A stretch of 64,000 nucleotides of DNA from Roseburia hominis (GTDB lineage: Bacteria > Bacillota > Clostridia > Lachnospirales > Lachnospiraceae), in NCBI GenBank assembly GCA_040702975.1, contig CP159990.1, positions 3,844,001 through 3,908,000 of the forward strand, written 5' to 3'. The notes beneath the pieces were generated by a model. It saw only the letters and a program-made list of their open reading frames with translations, was not told the DNA's origin and made no database searches. Of the stretch, positions 23,333 through 34,098 are shown piece by piece (positions within the stretch are counted from its first letter, which is position 1; each line of letters opens with the position of its first letter). The translations under genes and the position numbers were made by a program.

Positions 23333-24076
23333 TTATATAAGCGCTGTGATAATCATCGCGCCAAGAATCGTAATGGTAAGTGACCATTCTTTCAGCCAGC
23401 CGATATTTTTCTTATTCGCAATCTGAGTCAGAATGAACATGATCACGGCGCCTAAGATACATGCCATCAGGTTATGCCATGAAGATGACATCGCTGCCGC
23501 ATCGGCTTTCTGTAACATGGAATAGAATGGCTTGGACAGGTGGCTTGCACACATAGCGGAAAATACACCGATAATTGCCGCAGAGGCGATCGTTGTCAGC
23601 GTACCCGCATTTCCCTTGGAAAGCTTATGCTCGATCTTGTCCATCTTATTTGCTGCAAATGTAGAGAACAGCACCCAGCCTATGGAACATAATATCATAG
23701 TCCAGACTGCCATGCCAAGCGCTTCGCCCGTCATTGCATCTGTCCCCAGTGTCACGCCTACCGCAGAAGTACCAAGACCTGCCGCGATGGACTCAAACAT
23801 AACGGAACCGATCATGGAAAGACGCATCCAGCCCACCGGTCCTCCTACCGTTACCAATAAAGAAAGCATACCGCTAAGCACCACGATAGATGGTCCGATC
23901 GAAGTAACAGCACTGCTCTTCATCGCCTTCTTCATCTTCTCATCAGAAAGTCCCACTTTCTTTCCGGCGCTATACGCCCCCTTTGCAAAAAGAACCGCCT
24001 GAATCACTACGAACACTACCGGAATTCCACAGGCGATCCACATAGGCAATCCATTTGCGATCTGCATTACATCCAT
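23333..24076 (-). CDS. DUF5058 family membrane protein
   Basis: 247 residues. The arrangement GIPVVFVVIQAVLFAKGAYSAGKKVGLSD, then SSAVTSIGPSIVVLSGMLSLL and GGPVGWMRLSMIGSVMFE matches what I recall of DUF5058. It has about six membrane helices. It leads a minus-strand unit with a second membrane protein, an M20 amidohydrolase and a PucR regulator. Function is not established; a role in uptake of the hydrolase substrate is inferred from context. Confidence 0.8.
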   Translation of the reverse strand: MDVMQIANGLPMWIACGIPVVFVVIQAVLFAKGAYSAGKKVGLSDEKMKKAMKSSAVTSIGPSIVVLSGMLSLLVTVGGPVGWMRLSMIGSVMFESIAAGLGTSAVGVTLGTDAMTGEALGMAVWTMILCSIGWVLFSTFAANKMDKIEHKLSKGNAGTLTTIASAAIIGVFSAMCASHLSKPFYSMLQKADAAAMSSSWHNLMACILGAVIMFILTQIANKKNIGWLKEWSLTITILGAMIITALI

Positions 24077-24189
24077 TTTTGTCTCCTCCTTTTTATAACT
24101 TCTCTCTATAAGTGTTATTAATAATCATACCTGTTCGCGGAAACAGTAGAAATAAAAAAAAGTTCACTTTTCTTCTCATTTCCCTGCAC

Positions 24190-24207
24190 AGTGAATATTA
24201 TTTCACT
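24190..24207. promoter_or_regulatory. Dyad upstream of the DUF5058 operon, possible operator
   Basis: AGTGAA (24190-24195) and TTCACT (24202-24207) flank a 6-base centre, and another GTTCACTTTT lies about 30 bases nearer the gene. It is in the roughly 115-base stretch before the first gene of the unit, so it is a candidate PucR site. No direct evidence. Confidence 0.35.
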
Positions 24208-24323
24208 TTTTTTCCGTATTTTTTGTACAAATCGACATAATCGAACATTTTTTTCCTCAATCCAGAAAAAATATTTCTTATTCTTTTAAGAATTATAAGG
24301 CTATCCTATGTTTGACAACACCA

Positions 24324-24364
24324 AACTAAGGTCCACTGGACCTTAGTTCAGGTATGCATGGCAA
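24324..24364 (+). repeat. Dispersed hairpin-tail repeat, copy B
   Basis: AACTAAGGTCC and GGACCTTAGTT form a perfect 11-bp stem with a 3-base loop, followed by CAGGTATGCATGGCAA. It lies next to the terminator of the dnaJ-like gene, in the same orientation as copies A, C and D. Confidence 0.85.
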
Positions 24365-24369
24365 CGAAC

Positions 24370-24415
24370 AAGAAACGGGATACCCCGCCACGCTGCAAGG
24401 ATATCCCGCTTCTTT
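24370..24415 (-). terminator. Terminator of the dnaJ-like gene
   Basis: AAGAAGCGGGATA and TATCCCGTTTCTT pair on the minus strand with one mismatch. The stem-loop follows the stop codon by about 40 bases. Confidence 0.7.
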
Positions 24416-24455
24416 TATCATTGTAATACTTTATGTTACGACAAATCCGACCTTA

Positions 24456-25448
24456 TCACGCTGCCGCAAATTCTTTTAATTTTTGTTTAGCCTTTGTACT
24501 TAAATCTCTGGGAACCTGGATTTGAATCGTCACATACTGATCTCCCCGCACAGAGGAATCCTTCATCGATACAATTCCTTTCCCACGCAGCCGGATCTTA
24601 CTTCCGGACTGTGTCCCCTCCCGGATCTTGCAGCTGACATTTCCATAAAGCGTCGGCACGATTACCTCACCGCCCAGCACGGCCGTAACAAAAGGAATAC
24701 TGGCCGTCGTATAGACGTCCATGCCCTTCCGCTCATACCCTGTTTTTCCTTTTACCGTGACTTCCAGCAAAAGATCGCCCGCTTCCCCTCCATTAGGGCC
24801 CGGCTGTCCCTTCCCTTTCAGTCGAACCTTCTTCCCCGAGTCAATCCCGGCCGGTATGTGCACCTTAAGAGCCTGCCCGGCGCCCTTTCCGTCTTCAAAC
24901 CGAATCACTTTATCACAGCCAAATGCCGCCTCGTCAAAGCTGACCTGTACCTTTGCGGTAATATCCTGCCCTTTCCTGCGCAGTGTTCCCCCTCCAAAGC
25001 CCTGTCTATGGAAGCCTTGCCCGCCAAACCCGGATCCGCCAAAATTTTCACTGCCAAAGTCCTGACCATAGAATCCGCTGCCATGATAGGTCCCATAACC
25101 AGAACTCCCCTGAAATCCATGTCCGAAGAAGTTTTCAAAAATATCCTTCATATCGCCGCCTTCAAAATGAAATTCCTGATAACCCGCATTGGGATTCCCT
25201 CGAAAACCAGATGGATCTGCTGCTCCTTCAAACGCACCATGGCCAAACTGATCGTACAACTTTCTCTTCTCCTTATCACTCAGAACATTATAGGCTTCCG
25301 TTACTTCTTTAAACTTTGTCTCTGCCTCAGGATTGCCAGCATTCATGTCCGGGTGATATTTTTTAGCCAGCTTCCGGTATGCTTTTTTGATTGCCCCTTC
25401 GTCTGCATTCCTGTCAATTCCCAATGTTTCATAATAATCTCTTTTCAT
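24456..25448 (-). CDS. DnaJ C-terminal domain protein (CbpA-like co-chaperone)
   Basis: 330 residues. The J domain has the HPD motif in [10 protein letters not shown], followed by a Gly/Phe-rich stretch with [13 protein letters not shown] repeats and the two beta-barrel substrate domains ([21 protein letters not shown]). The CxxCxGxG zinc domain of true DnaJ is absent, so it is the CbpA type. The ATG at 25448 follows AAGGTG; the frame is open upstream but that part does not align. It would stimulate DnaK ATPase. It follows hsp20, pointing to a small stress unit. Confidence 0.9.
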   Translation of the reverse strand: MKRDYYETLGIDRNADEGAIKKAYRKLAKKYHPDMNAGNPEAETKFKEVTEAYNVLSDKEKRKLYDQFGHGAFEGAADPSGFRGNPNAGYQEFHFEGGDMKDIFENFFGHGFQGSSGYGTYHGSGFYGQDFGSENFGGSGFGGQGFHRQGFGGGTLRRKGQDITAKVQVSFDEAAFGCDKVIRFEDGKGAGQALKVHIPAGIDSGKKVRLKGKGQPGPNGGEAGDLLLEVTVKGKTGYERKGMDVYTTASIPFVTAVLGGEVIVPTLYGNVSCKIREGTQSGSKIRLRGKGIVSMKDSSVRGDQYVTIQIQVPRDLSTKAKQKLKEFAAA

Positions 25449-25516
25449 TCTTCTCACCTTCTGCCCCCCGTTATAGGAGTTCTTCCTCATCACTCACAAA
25501 CGTCTTCCATTATGCA

Positions 25517-25546
25517 AGAAAACGCCCCAGGATATCTCCCGGGGCG
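25517..25546 (-). terminator. Terminator of hsp20
   Basis: CGCCCC (25523-25528) pairs with GGGGCG (25541-25546), followed on the minus strand by TTTTCTT. It stands between hsp20 and the dnaJ-like gene. Confidence 0.75.
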
Positions 25547-25559
25547 AAGGTCCTGCCTT

Positions 25560-26012
25560 TTATCCTTCGATGGTAATATATTTCTTCTCTTCCACCGCTT
25601 TTGCATCTTTCTTCGGAATACTCAGTCTCAGGATACCATCTTCAAACTTTGCATGAATCTCTTCTTCTGTTACATTCTCGCCGATATAAAAGCTCCTGCT
25701 CATAGAACCTGCATAACGCTCCTGGCGGATATATTTGCCTTTCTCGTTCTTCTCGTCCTTATCCAGACTCTTTGCTGCTGAAATCGTCAGATATCCATTG
25801 TCCAGGCGGAGCTTTAACTCCTCTTTCTTAAACCCCGGCAGATCCACATCCAGTTCATAGCTGCCTTCCTTCTCCCTGACATCCGTCTTCATCAGGTTCT
25901 TCTCATGTTTACCGTACAGTGGATTCTTCTGTCCAAAGAATTCTCTCTCAAACGGGAAATCCATCCACGCATTGTCAAACAAGTTCTCTCCAAAAATACT
26001 AGGCATCATCAT
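25560..26012 (-). CDS. Hsp20/alpha-crystallin small heat shock protein
   Basis: 150 residues. The alpha-crystallin domain runs from about 42 to 145: YELDVDLPGFKKEELKLRLDNGYLTISA, then SRSFYIGENVTEEEIHAKFEDGILRLSIPKK. It holds unfolding proteins for refolding. AAGGAG lies 9 bases before the first of three ATG codons. It has its own promoter; no CIRCE element is seen. Confidence 0.93.
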   Translation of the reverse strand: MMMPSIFGENLFDNAWMDFPFEREFFGQKNPLYGKHEKNLMKTDVREKEGSYELDVDLPGFKKEELKLRLDNGYLTISAAKSLDKDEKNEKGKYIRQERYAGSMSRSFYIGENVTEEEIHAKFEDGILRLSIPKKDAKAVEEKKYITIEG

Positions 26013-26144
26013 AAGTCATATCTCCTTTCAAAAAGCACATCAATTTTGTTAACTTCGCACGATCGGAGAAATCCGAGGTGTTTCTTCAATTATTGTTTCC
26101 AGAACTTTGGGAGTTTATTTTTTCTCTTCCTTTGTTCTATCTGT

Positions 26145-26173
26145 AATATAACACTCATATTTTCGAATGTCAA
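26145..26173 (-). promoter_or_regulatory. Promoter of hsp20
   Basis: TTGACA (26173-26168), 17 bases, TATATT (26150-26145) on the minus strand. A leader of about 130 bases follows before the hsp20 start. Confidence 0.8.
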
Positions 26174-26329
26174 CAAGAATTTGAATTTTATTTGTGAAGA
26201 TTCTGTGAAACCATTCTGCAAAACATTGTATGTGCTAGTTTTGCTTTCAGGGGGTGGATAAAGTTCTGAGAATCTTCTATAATAAGAAATAGCATTGCCG
26301 ACGCAAAATATTTAAAGGGGAATTTTGAT

Positions 26330-27208
26330 ATGAGAGACAAGAAATGGTTTTTAGAATTGCAGAAAATCGTCACCATATTTGCAGGTTGTACGCTTTTAGC
26401 GGTGGCCTTCAACATGATTTACGCCCCGTGTGAGATCGTAACGGGAGGCGTCAGCGGTCTGGGCATTGTAATCAAAAGCATGACCCGGAATATTTACCCC
26501 GGTGGTATTCCGCTGTGGATCTCCACCCTGGCACTGAATGTCCCGATCTATCTTGCCGGACTTTTGCTTCGCGGTAAGAAATTTGTGATAAATACGCTTA
26601 TGGGAACACTGCTTTTATCCCTGGCTCTGTACCTTGTCCCCACGATCGACATCGTTCAGGGTGACAAGATGCTCGCCTGCATTTTCGGCGCGGTCATTGG
26701 CGGAACCGGCGCCGCACTGGTTCTTATGACCATGTCCTCCACGGGAGGAACCGATATGCTCGGCGTCGCACTCTCCAAATTCTACCATGGGCGAAATGTC
26801 TCCGAGATCATCGGCCTTCTGGACGGAATCGTTGTTTTGGTCGGCGCAATGGTATTTGGACTTTACTCCACGATGTACGCGATCCTATCCGTATTTATCT
26901 ATTCAAAAGTATGCGATCTGGTGCTGACCGGACAGCGCGATGGCAAAATGTTCTATATCATTTCCAAGGAAAATGAAGCGATCGCGCAGGAGATTCTGGA
27001 AATGGAACGCGGAGTAACGCGAATGAAGATTCAGGGCGTGTATACCGGGGAATCCTGCAGTATGCTGATGTGTGTGGTATACCGCAAAGAGATTGTACCA
27101 ATCAAAAAAGTAATACGGAAGCATGACCCGAAAGCATTCGTGATCATCAGCGATGTGCGGGACGTGCGCGGGGAAGGATTTATCGAAGATATTCTGGATT
27201 CTCAATAA
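26330..27208 (+). CDS. YitT family membrane protein
   Basis: 292 residues. Five or six membrane helices (DUF161, about 1-190) include the glycine-rich GGVSGLGIV and SSTGGTDMLGVALSKF; the C-terminal soluble DUF2179 domain contains GVTRMKIQGVYTGESCSMLMCVV. Function of the family is not settled. AAAGGGG precedes the ATG and a TATAAT at 26278-26283 could be its -10 box, though the -35 region is weak. Confidence 0.9.
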   Translation: MRDKKWFLELQKIVTIFAGCTLLAVAFNMIYAPCEIVTGGVSGLGIVIKSMTRNIYPGGIPLWISTLALNVPIYLAGLLLRGKKFVINTLMGTLLLSLALYLVPTIDIVQGDKMLACIFGAVIGGTGAALVLMTMSSTGGTDMLGVALSKFYHGRNVSEIIGLLDGIVVLVGAMVFGLYSTMYAILSVFIYSKVCDLVLTGQRDGKMFYIISKENEAIAQEILEMERGVTRMKIQGVYTGESCSMLMCVVYRKEIVPIKKVIRKHDPKAFVIISDVRDVRGEGFIEDILDSQ

Positions 27209-27221
27209 ATAAGGACAGTAA

Positions 27222-27270
27222 AAAAAGGGCAGTTGCTGCATAGACGAGTATTCATCTATGTGGCAGCTGC
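27222..27270. terminator. Convergent terminator between yitT and the glycerol operon
   Basis: A 16-bp stem (27229-27244 / 27255-27270, two G-U or mismatch positions) with a 10-base loop. Read on the minus strand it is followed by seven Ts, ideal for the DUF1667 end of the glycerol operon. Read on plus it is followed by a weaker CTCCTTTAT. Confidence 0.85.
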
Positions 27271-27322
27271 TCCTTTATCTCCATTTTATGCCCTCGCTTT
27301 TGCGTCTGGGCATTTTCCCTGG

Positions 27323-27691
27323 CTATTTGCAGGTAATCTCCTTCGTTGCGATCACATCAACGCCCGTTCCTGCGATATCTGCCACGATCACGTCCCCGAT
27401 ATGCACCGGAGCTTTCACACAGACGCCCTTAAGTCCTTCCACGCACTCGAAAATCTTCCCTTTCGGGATATCGGACTTTGTCTTAACGGATACCATATCC
27501 AGGCTGCCGCCCTCCACCTTGACCGTAGAGGTCACGATTCTTGTCGGATTGGTCACTTCTTTTCTGGCGTAATCGTCTCCACGCTTGCAGGTATTTCCGG
27601 TCACGCCTACGATGCCGCCGTTCTCATCTGTTTCTACGACCACCGGGCAGCCCATCGGACAGCCGATACAGGTTAATTCTATTTTACTCAT
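27323..27691 (-). CDS. DUF1667 protein of the glycerol-3-phosphate oxidation cluster
   Basis: 122 residues with an N-terminal CxxCPxxC cluster (CIGCPMGCPV) and a later TCKRGDDYARKEV, the metal-binding signature of DUF1667. The family is almost always encoded with GlpA-like and GlpB-like flavoproteins, as here, and is thought to supply an iron-sulfur or electron-transfer site. It is last in the glpA-FAD oxidoreductase-DUF1667 unit, 2 bases after the previous gene. Confidence 0.88.
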   Translation of the reverse strand: MSKIELTCIGCPMGCPVVVETDENGGIVGVTGNTCKRGDDYARKEVTNPTRIVTSTVKVEGGSLDMVSVKTKSDIPKGKIFECVEGLKGVCVKAPVHIGDVIVADIAGTGVDVIATKEITCK

Positions 27692-27693
27692 GG

Positions 27694-28962
27694 CTATTCC
27701 TCCTCAATCTTCACTGTGATACTGCCAAGTCCGGCATGCTCTTCAAGCTGCTTTTTCGTGAGTTTGATCTCTTCCATCTCTCCCGGAGCCACGACCGGAC
27801 GTTTTCTGTGAAGAATACGCTCGTCGTCAAGATAAACGCCGATATAGCAGTTAGAGTAAACAGCGCCCACACGGAAACGAACCTTGAGGCTATCCTCCAT
27901 ATGGCTCACGCGAATCTTCTTCGGCACGGTATAGCGCACGCCGTCGGTCGCGATGATCGGGATTTCTTTCTCATCACTTTCACCGATCTCACCCTTGATA
28001 TATCTCGCGGCATTCTTTCCTGCCGCCGCTGCCTCTTCGGATACGAAGTCGACCAGATCATGTACATGCAGAACGTTTCCGCAGGCAAATACGCCCGGGA
28101 TATTGGTCTCCAGGCTTTCATTTACCACCGGTCCGTTGGTGACTGGAGACAATTCCACGCCTGCGTCCTTGGAAAGCTCATTTTCCGGAAGCAGACCTAC
28201 GGACAAAAGCAATGTGTCACAGGAATAATACTCCTCTGTTCCCGGAATCGGTTTGCCTTTGTTATCTACCTCTGCCAGAGTGATTCCTTTCACGCGCTCT
28301 TTTCCATCAATATCTACTACGGTATGACTGAGCTTAAGCGGAATGCCAAAGTCATTTAAGCACTGTACGATATTTCTCTTAAGACCTCCGGAATACGGCA
28401 TCAGCTCGGCAACTACCTTCACCTTAGCGCCTTCCAGCGTCATACGTCTTGCCATGATAAGACCGATATCACCGGAACCAAGAATAACTACCTCACGCCC
28501 CGGCATAAAGCCTTCCATATTTACCAGTCTCTGCGCCGTACCGGCGGAGTAGATACCTGCCGGACGGTAGCCCGGAATGTTCAGGGCTCCACGTGGTCTC
28601 TCACGGCAGCCCATGGCGAGGATCACAGACTTTGCCTGAATCTCGAACATTCCCTCTTCCCGGTTCATGGCGGTGACCACTTTTTCCTCGGAAATGTCCA
28701 TGACCATCGTATGCAGCTTATACTCAATCCCCAATTCCTTTACCCTGTCGATAAAACGCTGCGCGTACTCGGGGCCTGTCAACTCCTCTTTAAATGTATG
28801 CAGACCGAATCCGTTGTGAATGCACTGATTAAGGATTCCGCCAAGTTCTTTATCACGTTCCAGGATAATCATATTTTCCACGCCGTTCTTCCTGGCCGCC
28901 TCTGCTGCCGCAAGTCCTGCCGGACCGCCGCCCACGATTACTAAATCATATGATTTTCTCAT
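27694..28962 (-). CDS. FAD-dependent pyridine nucleotide-disulphide oxidoreductase (glycerol cluster)
   Basis: 422 residues. The FAD motif GGGPAGLAAAEAARKNG is at 11-27, an NAD motif ILGSGDIGLIMARR near 163, and AMGCRERPRGALNIPG and GVFACGNVLHVHDLVD are typical of the NirB/GlpB-associated flavoproteins. It probably passes electrons from the GlpA-like dehydrogenase to NAD or another acceptor. AAGGAG is 9 bases before the ATG. Its neighbours are glpA upstream and DUF1667 downstream. Confidence 0.88.
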   Translation of the reverse strand: MRKSYDLVIVGGGPAGLAAAEAARKNGVENMIILERDKELGGILNQCIHNGFGLHTFKEELTGPEYAQRFIDRVKELGIEYKLHTMVMDISEEKVVTAMNREEGMFEIQAKSVILAMGCRERPRGALNIPGYRPAGIYSAGTAQRLVNMEGFMPGREVVILGSGDIGLIMARRMTLEGAKVKVVAELMPYSGGLKRNIVQCLNDFGIPLKLSHTVVDIDGKERVKGITLAEVDNKGKPIPGTEEYYSCDTLLLSVGLLPENELSKDAGVELSPVTNGPVVNESLETNIPGVFACGNVLHVHDLVDFVSEEAAAAGKNAARYIKGEIGESDEKEIPIIATDGVRYTVPKKIRVSHMEDSLKVRFRVGAVYSNCYIGVYLDDERILHRKRPVVAPGEMEEIKLTKKQLEEHAGLGSITVKIEEE

Positions 28963-28976
28963 AGCCGCTCTCTCCT

Positions 28977-30416
28977 TTACTCCATCTCTTTATTCACGCC
29001 GACGATCAGTTCCGAACCCCTGCCGCACTTGGTAATCTCAGACATATCAAGGCCAAGCTCTCTTGCCAGGATTTCCATGGTTCTCGGTGAACAAAAGCCC
29101 GACTGACATCTTCCCATTCCTGCACGGGTACGTCTCTTCACTCCGTCCAGAGATTTTGCTCCGAGAGGCCTTCTGATCGCATCAATGATCTCGCCTTCCG
29201 TCACTTTCTCACAGCGGCAGATGATATTGCCATACGCCGGATTCTCCTTGATTAGTTCATTTCTTTCTTCGATCGACAAGGTCTTCGGATCGAGAATGCC
29301 CTTTCTGGTCGCCTTATAATCCTCTTTCTCAGTCGGTTTTAAGATACCTGTCACGATATCCTTCACCATCTCGCCGATGGCCGGAGAGCTTACAAGGCCC
29401 GGTGACTCGATTCCTGCACAATCCACGAAGCCCGGTGCTTCTTCCAGTTCTTTAATGATAAATTCATGTCCGTCCTCATGCGCGCGCAGACCTGCAAATG
29501 AGGTGATGACCTGGCGCATCGGAATATTCTTCACGGACTTTCCTGCCTGGGTGATGAGCTGATTGATACCAGCCTGCGTCGTTGCGGTAGCCTCCTTGTC
29601 CTCCTGGTCGATAGCCGTCGGTCCTACGATAATGTTTCCGTGAACGGTCGGAGATACCAATACACCTTTTCCAAGTGCGCTGGGAAGCTGGAAAATCGTT
29701 CTGGAAACCAGATTTCCTGCTGTCTTATCCAGCAGACAGTAGTCTCCTCTTCTCGGTGTAATATGAATTTTCTCATTTGCCATCATATTGTGGAACTTGT
29801 CGGCATATACGCCGGCTGCATTTACCACTACCTTCGCCTCGATCGGACCGTTCGTGGTGCTTAAGCGATAACCGCCCTCGATCTTTTCGATTCCTTCCAC
29901 CTCGGTGTCAAACTTGAATTCTACTCCATTTTCACATGCATTTTCCGCATAGGCGATGTTCAGTATGAACGGGCAGATTACGCCTGCCGTCGGAGCCCAG
30001 AGTGCAGCGACCACATCATCAGCCAGGTTCGGCTCCATCTCATGGACCTCTTCCTCATTTAAAATCTTAAGTCCTTCTACACCGTTGGCAATTCCCTGGT
30101 CGTAAAGCACCTGTAGTTTACTTGCATCATCACCTTTGGTACAGACAACCAGGGAACCGCAGGGATTGAAAGGTACGTCCAGATCTTTTGCAATCTTCGG
30201 CATCATCTTGTTGCCCTGTACATTTAATTTTGCCATCAGCGTTCCCGGCTTTGCATCAAATCCGGCATGTGCGATGGCACTGTTCGCTTTTGAAGTTCCG
30301 CAGCATACGTCCTCCTCTTTCTCTACCACACAAATATTCAGATTATATCTGGACAATGCTCTTGCAGATGAAGAACCGGAAACGCCAGCTCCTATGATAA
30401 CTACATCATACATCAT
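28977..30416 (-). CDS. glpA: GlpA-like FAD-dependent glycerol-3-phosphate dehydrogenase with BFD-type [2Fe-2S] domain
   Basis: 479 residues. The FAD-binding motif GAGVSGSSSARALSRYN starts at about residue 9; a DAO fold follows; the C-terminus has the four cysteines CRC (about 415-417) and CQSGFC (about 448-453) of a bacterioferredoxin-like [2Fe-2S] domain. Such proteins oxidise sn-glycerol-3-phosphate to dihydroxyacetone phosphate. AAGGAG precedes the ATG pair. It lies downstream of glpK and glpF and upstream of two electron-transfer partners. Substrate is inferred from context. Confidence 0.87.
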   Translation of the reverse strand: MMYDVVIIGAGVSGSSSARALSRYNLNICVVEKEEDVCCGTSKANSAIAHAGFDAKPGTLMAKLNVQGNKMMPKIAKDLDVPFNPCGSLVVCTKGDDASKLQVLYDQGIANGVEGLKILNEEEVHEMEPNLADDVVAALWAPTAGVICPFILNIAYAENACENGVEFKFDTEVEGIEKIEGGYRLSTTNGPIEAKVVVNAAGVYADKFHNMMANEKIHITPRRGDYCLLDKTAGNLVSRTIFQLPSALGKGVLVSPTVHGNIIVGPTAIDQEDKEATATTQAGINQLITQAGKSVKNIPMRQVITSFAGLRAHEDGHEFIIKELEEAPGFVDCAGIESPGLVSSPAIGEMVKDIVTGILKPTEKEDYKATRKGILDPKTLSIEERNELIKENPAYGNIICRCEKVTEGEIIDAIRRPLGAKSLDGVKRRTRAGMGRCQSGFCSPRTMEILARELGLDMSEITKCGRGSELIVGVNKEME

Positions 30417-30475
30417 ACATTTCTCCTTTTTCTTATTTACTCTTCCCTTTTGGGAAGGAATTTATTTACCAAAAC

Positions 30476-30512
30476 AAGGTCCACCGGACCTTCACTTAAG
30501 TATGCCTGGCAA
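30476..30512 (+). repeat. Dispersed hairpin-tail repeat, copy C
   Basis: AAGGTCC and GGACCTT pair around ACC, followed by CACTTAAGTATGCCTGGCAA. It lies in the glpF-glpA gap, 60 bases upstream of the glpA start. Same orientation as the other copies and, as they are, next to a longer hairpin on its right. Confidence 0.85.
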
Positions 30513-30517
30513 CTGGA

Positions 30518-30583
30518 AAAAGTCAGACAAATAGACCGTCATATGAATTTTTTTCCATATTACCATCTTTTCATCTGACTTTT
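30518..30583 (-). terminator. Long-loop hairpin after glpF
   Basis: AAAAGTCAGA (30518-30527) and TCTGACTTTT (30574-30583) pair perfectly around a 46-base loop; a second GC-rich stem, CCGGGGAG / CTCCCCGG, is at 30609-30630. Together they may attenuate transcription between glpF and glpA. Confidence 0.55.
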
Positions 30584-30674
30584 CTCTACTCTCTAAGTCG
30601 TATGCGCCCCGGGGAGACTCCTCTCCCCGGAAACACATTCCCTATTCAATTTTCATTCTGTTTCAGGATATTTC

Positions 30675-31385
30675 CTACCACGGAATTGCATTGTATAACA
30701 GAGCTGCTACAATACCGCCAATGATAGGTCCAATGATCGGAACGATACCATATGCGAAATCGGAGTCGCCTTTTCCTTTGATCGGAAGTAATGCATGAGC
30801 AAGACGAGGACCAAAGTCACGGGCCGGGTTGATCGCATATCCGGTAAGTCCGCCGAGAGACATACCGATGGAAACGATGATACCGAATACAAAGAGTTTA
30901 TCAACGCCTGTTGCGATTCCTTCTACATTGCCGATGCCAAGGATTGCAAATACAAGAACGAAGGTTCCAACTGCTTCACTTAAAATGTTAAGTCCCATGT
31001 TGCGGATAGACGGTGCGGTACAGAATACGCCACGTTTGGTCGCCGGATCGTCGGTCGCGTTGAACTGTCCCATGAACAGAAGATAAACGATACATGCGCC
31101 TACGAAAGCTCCTGCAACCTGAGCAACGATGTATCCAGGAACCATTGCCCACTCAAAGTTTCCGATACATGCAAGCGCGATGGTAAGTGCCGGGTTAAAG
31201 CTTGCGCCTGATGCTGCGCCGAAGATGAATGCCGGAACCAGAACTGCAAGACCCCATGCAATAGTGATCTGTACAGATCCGCCGCCCTTCATTCCTGATT
31301 TGTTAAGGTTTACGTTTGCAACAACGCCATCACCTAAAATGATAAGCATCATGGTTCCTAAAAATTCAGCTAAATATGGTAACAT
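30675..31385 (-). CDS. glpF: Glycerol uptake facilitator (MIP/aquaglyceroporin)
   Basis: 236 residues with six membrane helices and both pore motifs, NPA at 64-66 and NPAR at 186-189 followed by D190, the aspartate typical of glycerol-conducting channels. I choose the ATG at 31385 because GGAGGG lies 7 bases upstream; the frame starts five codons earlier. It sits between glpK and glpA, so glycerol enters here and is trapped by glycerol kinase. Confidence 0.95.
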   Translation of the reverse strand: MLPYLAEFLGTMMLIILGDGVVANVNLNKSGMKGGGSVQITIAWGLAVLVPAFIFGAASGASFNPALTIALACIGNFEWAMVPGYIVAQVAGAFVGACIVYLLFMGQFNATDDPATKRGVFCTAPSIRNMGLNILSEAVGTFVLVFAILGIGNVEGIATGVDKLFVFGIIVSIGMSLGGLTGYAINPARDFGPRLAHALLPIKGKGDSDFAYGIVPIIGPIIGGIVAALLYNAIPW

Positions 31386-31476
31386 AGTTTTACCCTCCAT
31401 TTCCTTCTTGCGGCTACTGTCCCCTTAAAGGACAGCAGCCTGAAAACTATTATGTCTCATGTAAGTCCTATCTAAA

Positions 31477-33099
<1,623 letters not shown>

Positions 33100-33149
33100 T
33101 TACTGTTTTTCTTCATTTTATCGTTGTTTTTTCGTTATATTGTTGATTT

Positions 33150-33740
33150 TCAGGCATATTTTCCCGCAATTATTTTCATAGACTTCTTTTCTTTCTCCGT
33201 AGCATAATATCCGTTCCACATATACTCCATCAGAAAGATCATGTGCTGCGCCATTATTTCTTTTGTCCCCGAATGGTATCCGCAGATCCACTTCTGCAAA
33301 TAATTCGCGCAGGACGAAGCCAGAAAATCTCTCAGGAAGTCGCGTTCCTCCTCCTTTCCCCATTTTGAGTCCGTTGGATTTCTCCGGAAAAATTCACGGC
33401 GTATCTCCTTTTTAAATTCCTCTTTAAGTAGCTGTTCCAGAAGCCGCTCGTCAAATTCCAGATAAATCTTCCGGTAGAATTTACGATTGTCCTGCATATG
33501 GTCAATCAGCGCCAGTATCCACGCTTTCATCGTGGCAGGTTCAGGTTCCTCCCTGAACAATTCATATGCGCAGGTCCACTCCAATAATTCATAAATATCA
33601 TGAAAATGATAATAAAATGCCTGACGGGTCATATGACTTTTCTCCACAATGTCATTCACCGTGATCTTTCTGAGAGACTTTTCCTCCATCAACTCCTGAA
33701 CTACCTGTGCAAATTTTAACTTTGTCTTGTTACCCGCCAT
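33150..33740 (-). CDS. TetR family regulator (DhaS-like)
   Basis: 196 residues. The N-terminal helix-turn-helix reads KITVNDIVEKSHMTRQAFYYHFHDIYELLEW, the form seen in DhaS-type regulators of dihydroxyacetone kinase, and the C-terminal half is helical. The start at 33740 (MAGNKTKLKF) follows AAAGGGG; the frame is open upstream but lacks support. It sits next to glpK, with dhaKLM 2.4 kb away, so control of glycerol or dihydroxyacetone use is likely. Confidence 0.85.
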   Translation of the reverse strand: MAGNKTKLKFAQVVQELMEEKSLRKITVNDIVEKSHMTRQAFYYHFHDIYELLEWTCAYELFREEPEPATMKAWILALIDHMQDNRKFYRKIYLEFDERLLEQLLKEEFKKEIRREFFRRNPTDSKWGKEEERDFLRDFLASSCANYLQKWICGYHSGTKEIMAQHMIFLMEYMWNGYYATEKEKKSMKIIAGKYA

Positions 33741-33881
33741 TGTTCTACCCCTTTCCTTGTTAAAAATCCAACATCTGTTCGCTTCCACTTTGTTCTCAAG
33801 GTTTTGTTCGACATGAGCTCTATTCTCATCACTCATCTTTTTGTGCTCTCTCTGTCACAAAATGGTGCAAATGATAAAATA

Positions 33882-33901
33882 GAATGTGCGCTCGCACATT
33901 C
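33882..33901. repeat. Perfect 9-bp inverted repeat in a 430-base gene-poor stretch
   Basis: GAATGTGCG and CGCACATTC around CT. About 60 bases further CGCAC-GAA-GTGCG is followed by TTTTATTTC. The 33741-34169 stretch holds these, a candidate small RNA, and no convincing gene. Confidence 0.5.
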
Positions 33902-34009
33902 TTCGCGCACGAGCGGGCTGCCAAGCAGTAATTTCCTTCCCGCAAGTTGTGCATTATCGCACGAAGTGCGTTTTATTTCACAGGGACATGCCACACACTT
34001 TCCTATGAA

Positions 34010-34092
34010 ATAAAAAAAGACAGGCAAATAAAAGCAATCTCTTGCAATCATTCCCTGTTCTCCGATCTCATGGGTAGCCTTCTTCAATTCAT
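34010..34092 (-). ncRNA. Candidate small RNA with own promoter and terminator
   Basis: A near-consensus promoter (TTGAAC at 34127-34122, 17 bases, TATAAT at 34104-34099) points into about 80 bases of noncoding sequence. It ends in a rod-like stem (ACAGG / CCTGT outside, GCAA-GAGA-TTGC inside) and seven Ts. No start codon with a ribosome site lies in the transcript. The -35 box is also inside the hairpin after the AhpF-N-like gene (ACCCGTCATT / AATGGCGGGT). Confidence 0.5.
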
Positions 34093-34098
34093 GTAGTT

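Noticed and set aside
26013..26329. CIRCE heat-shock operator before hsp20
   Set aside because: No TTAGCACTC-N9-GAGTGCTAA or close variant is present; only a vegetative promoter is seen.
33833..34087. 84-residue frame on minus
   Set aside because: TTG start without ribosome site, runs through a terminator-like rod and T-run, no family similarity. A small RNA explains the region better.
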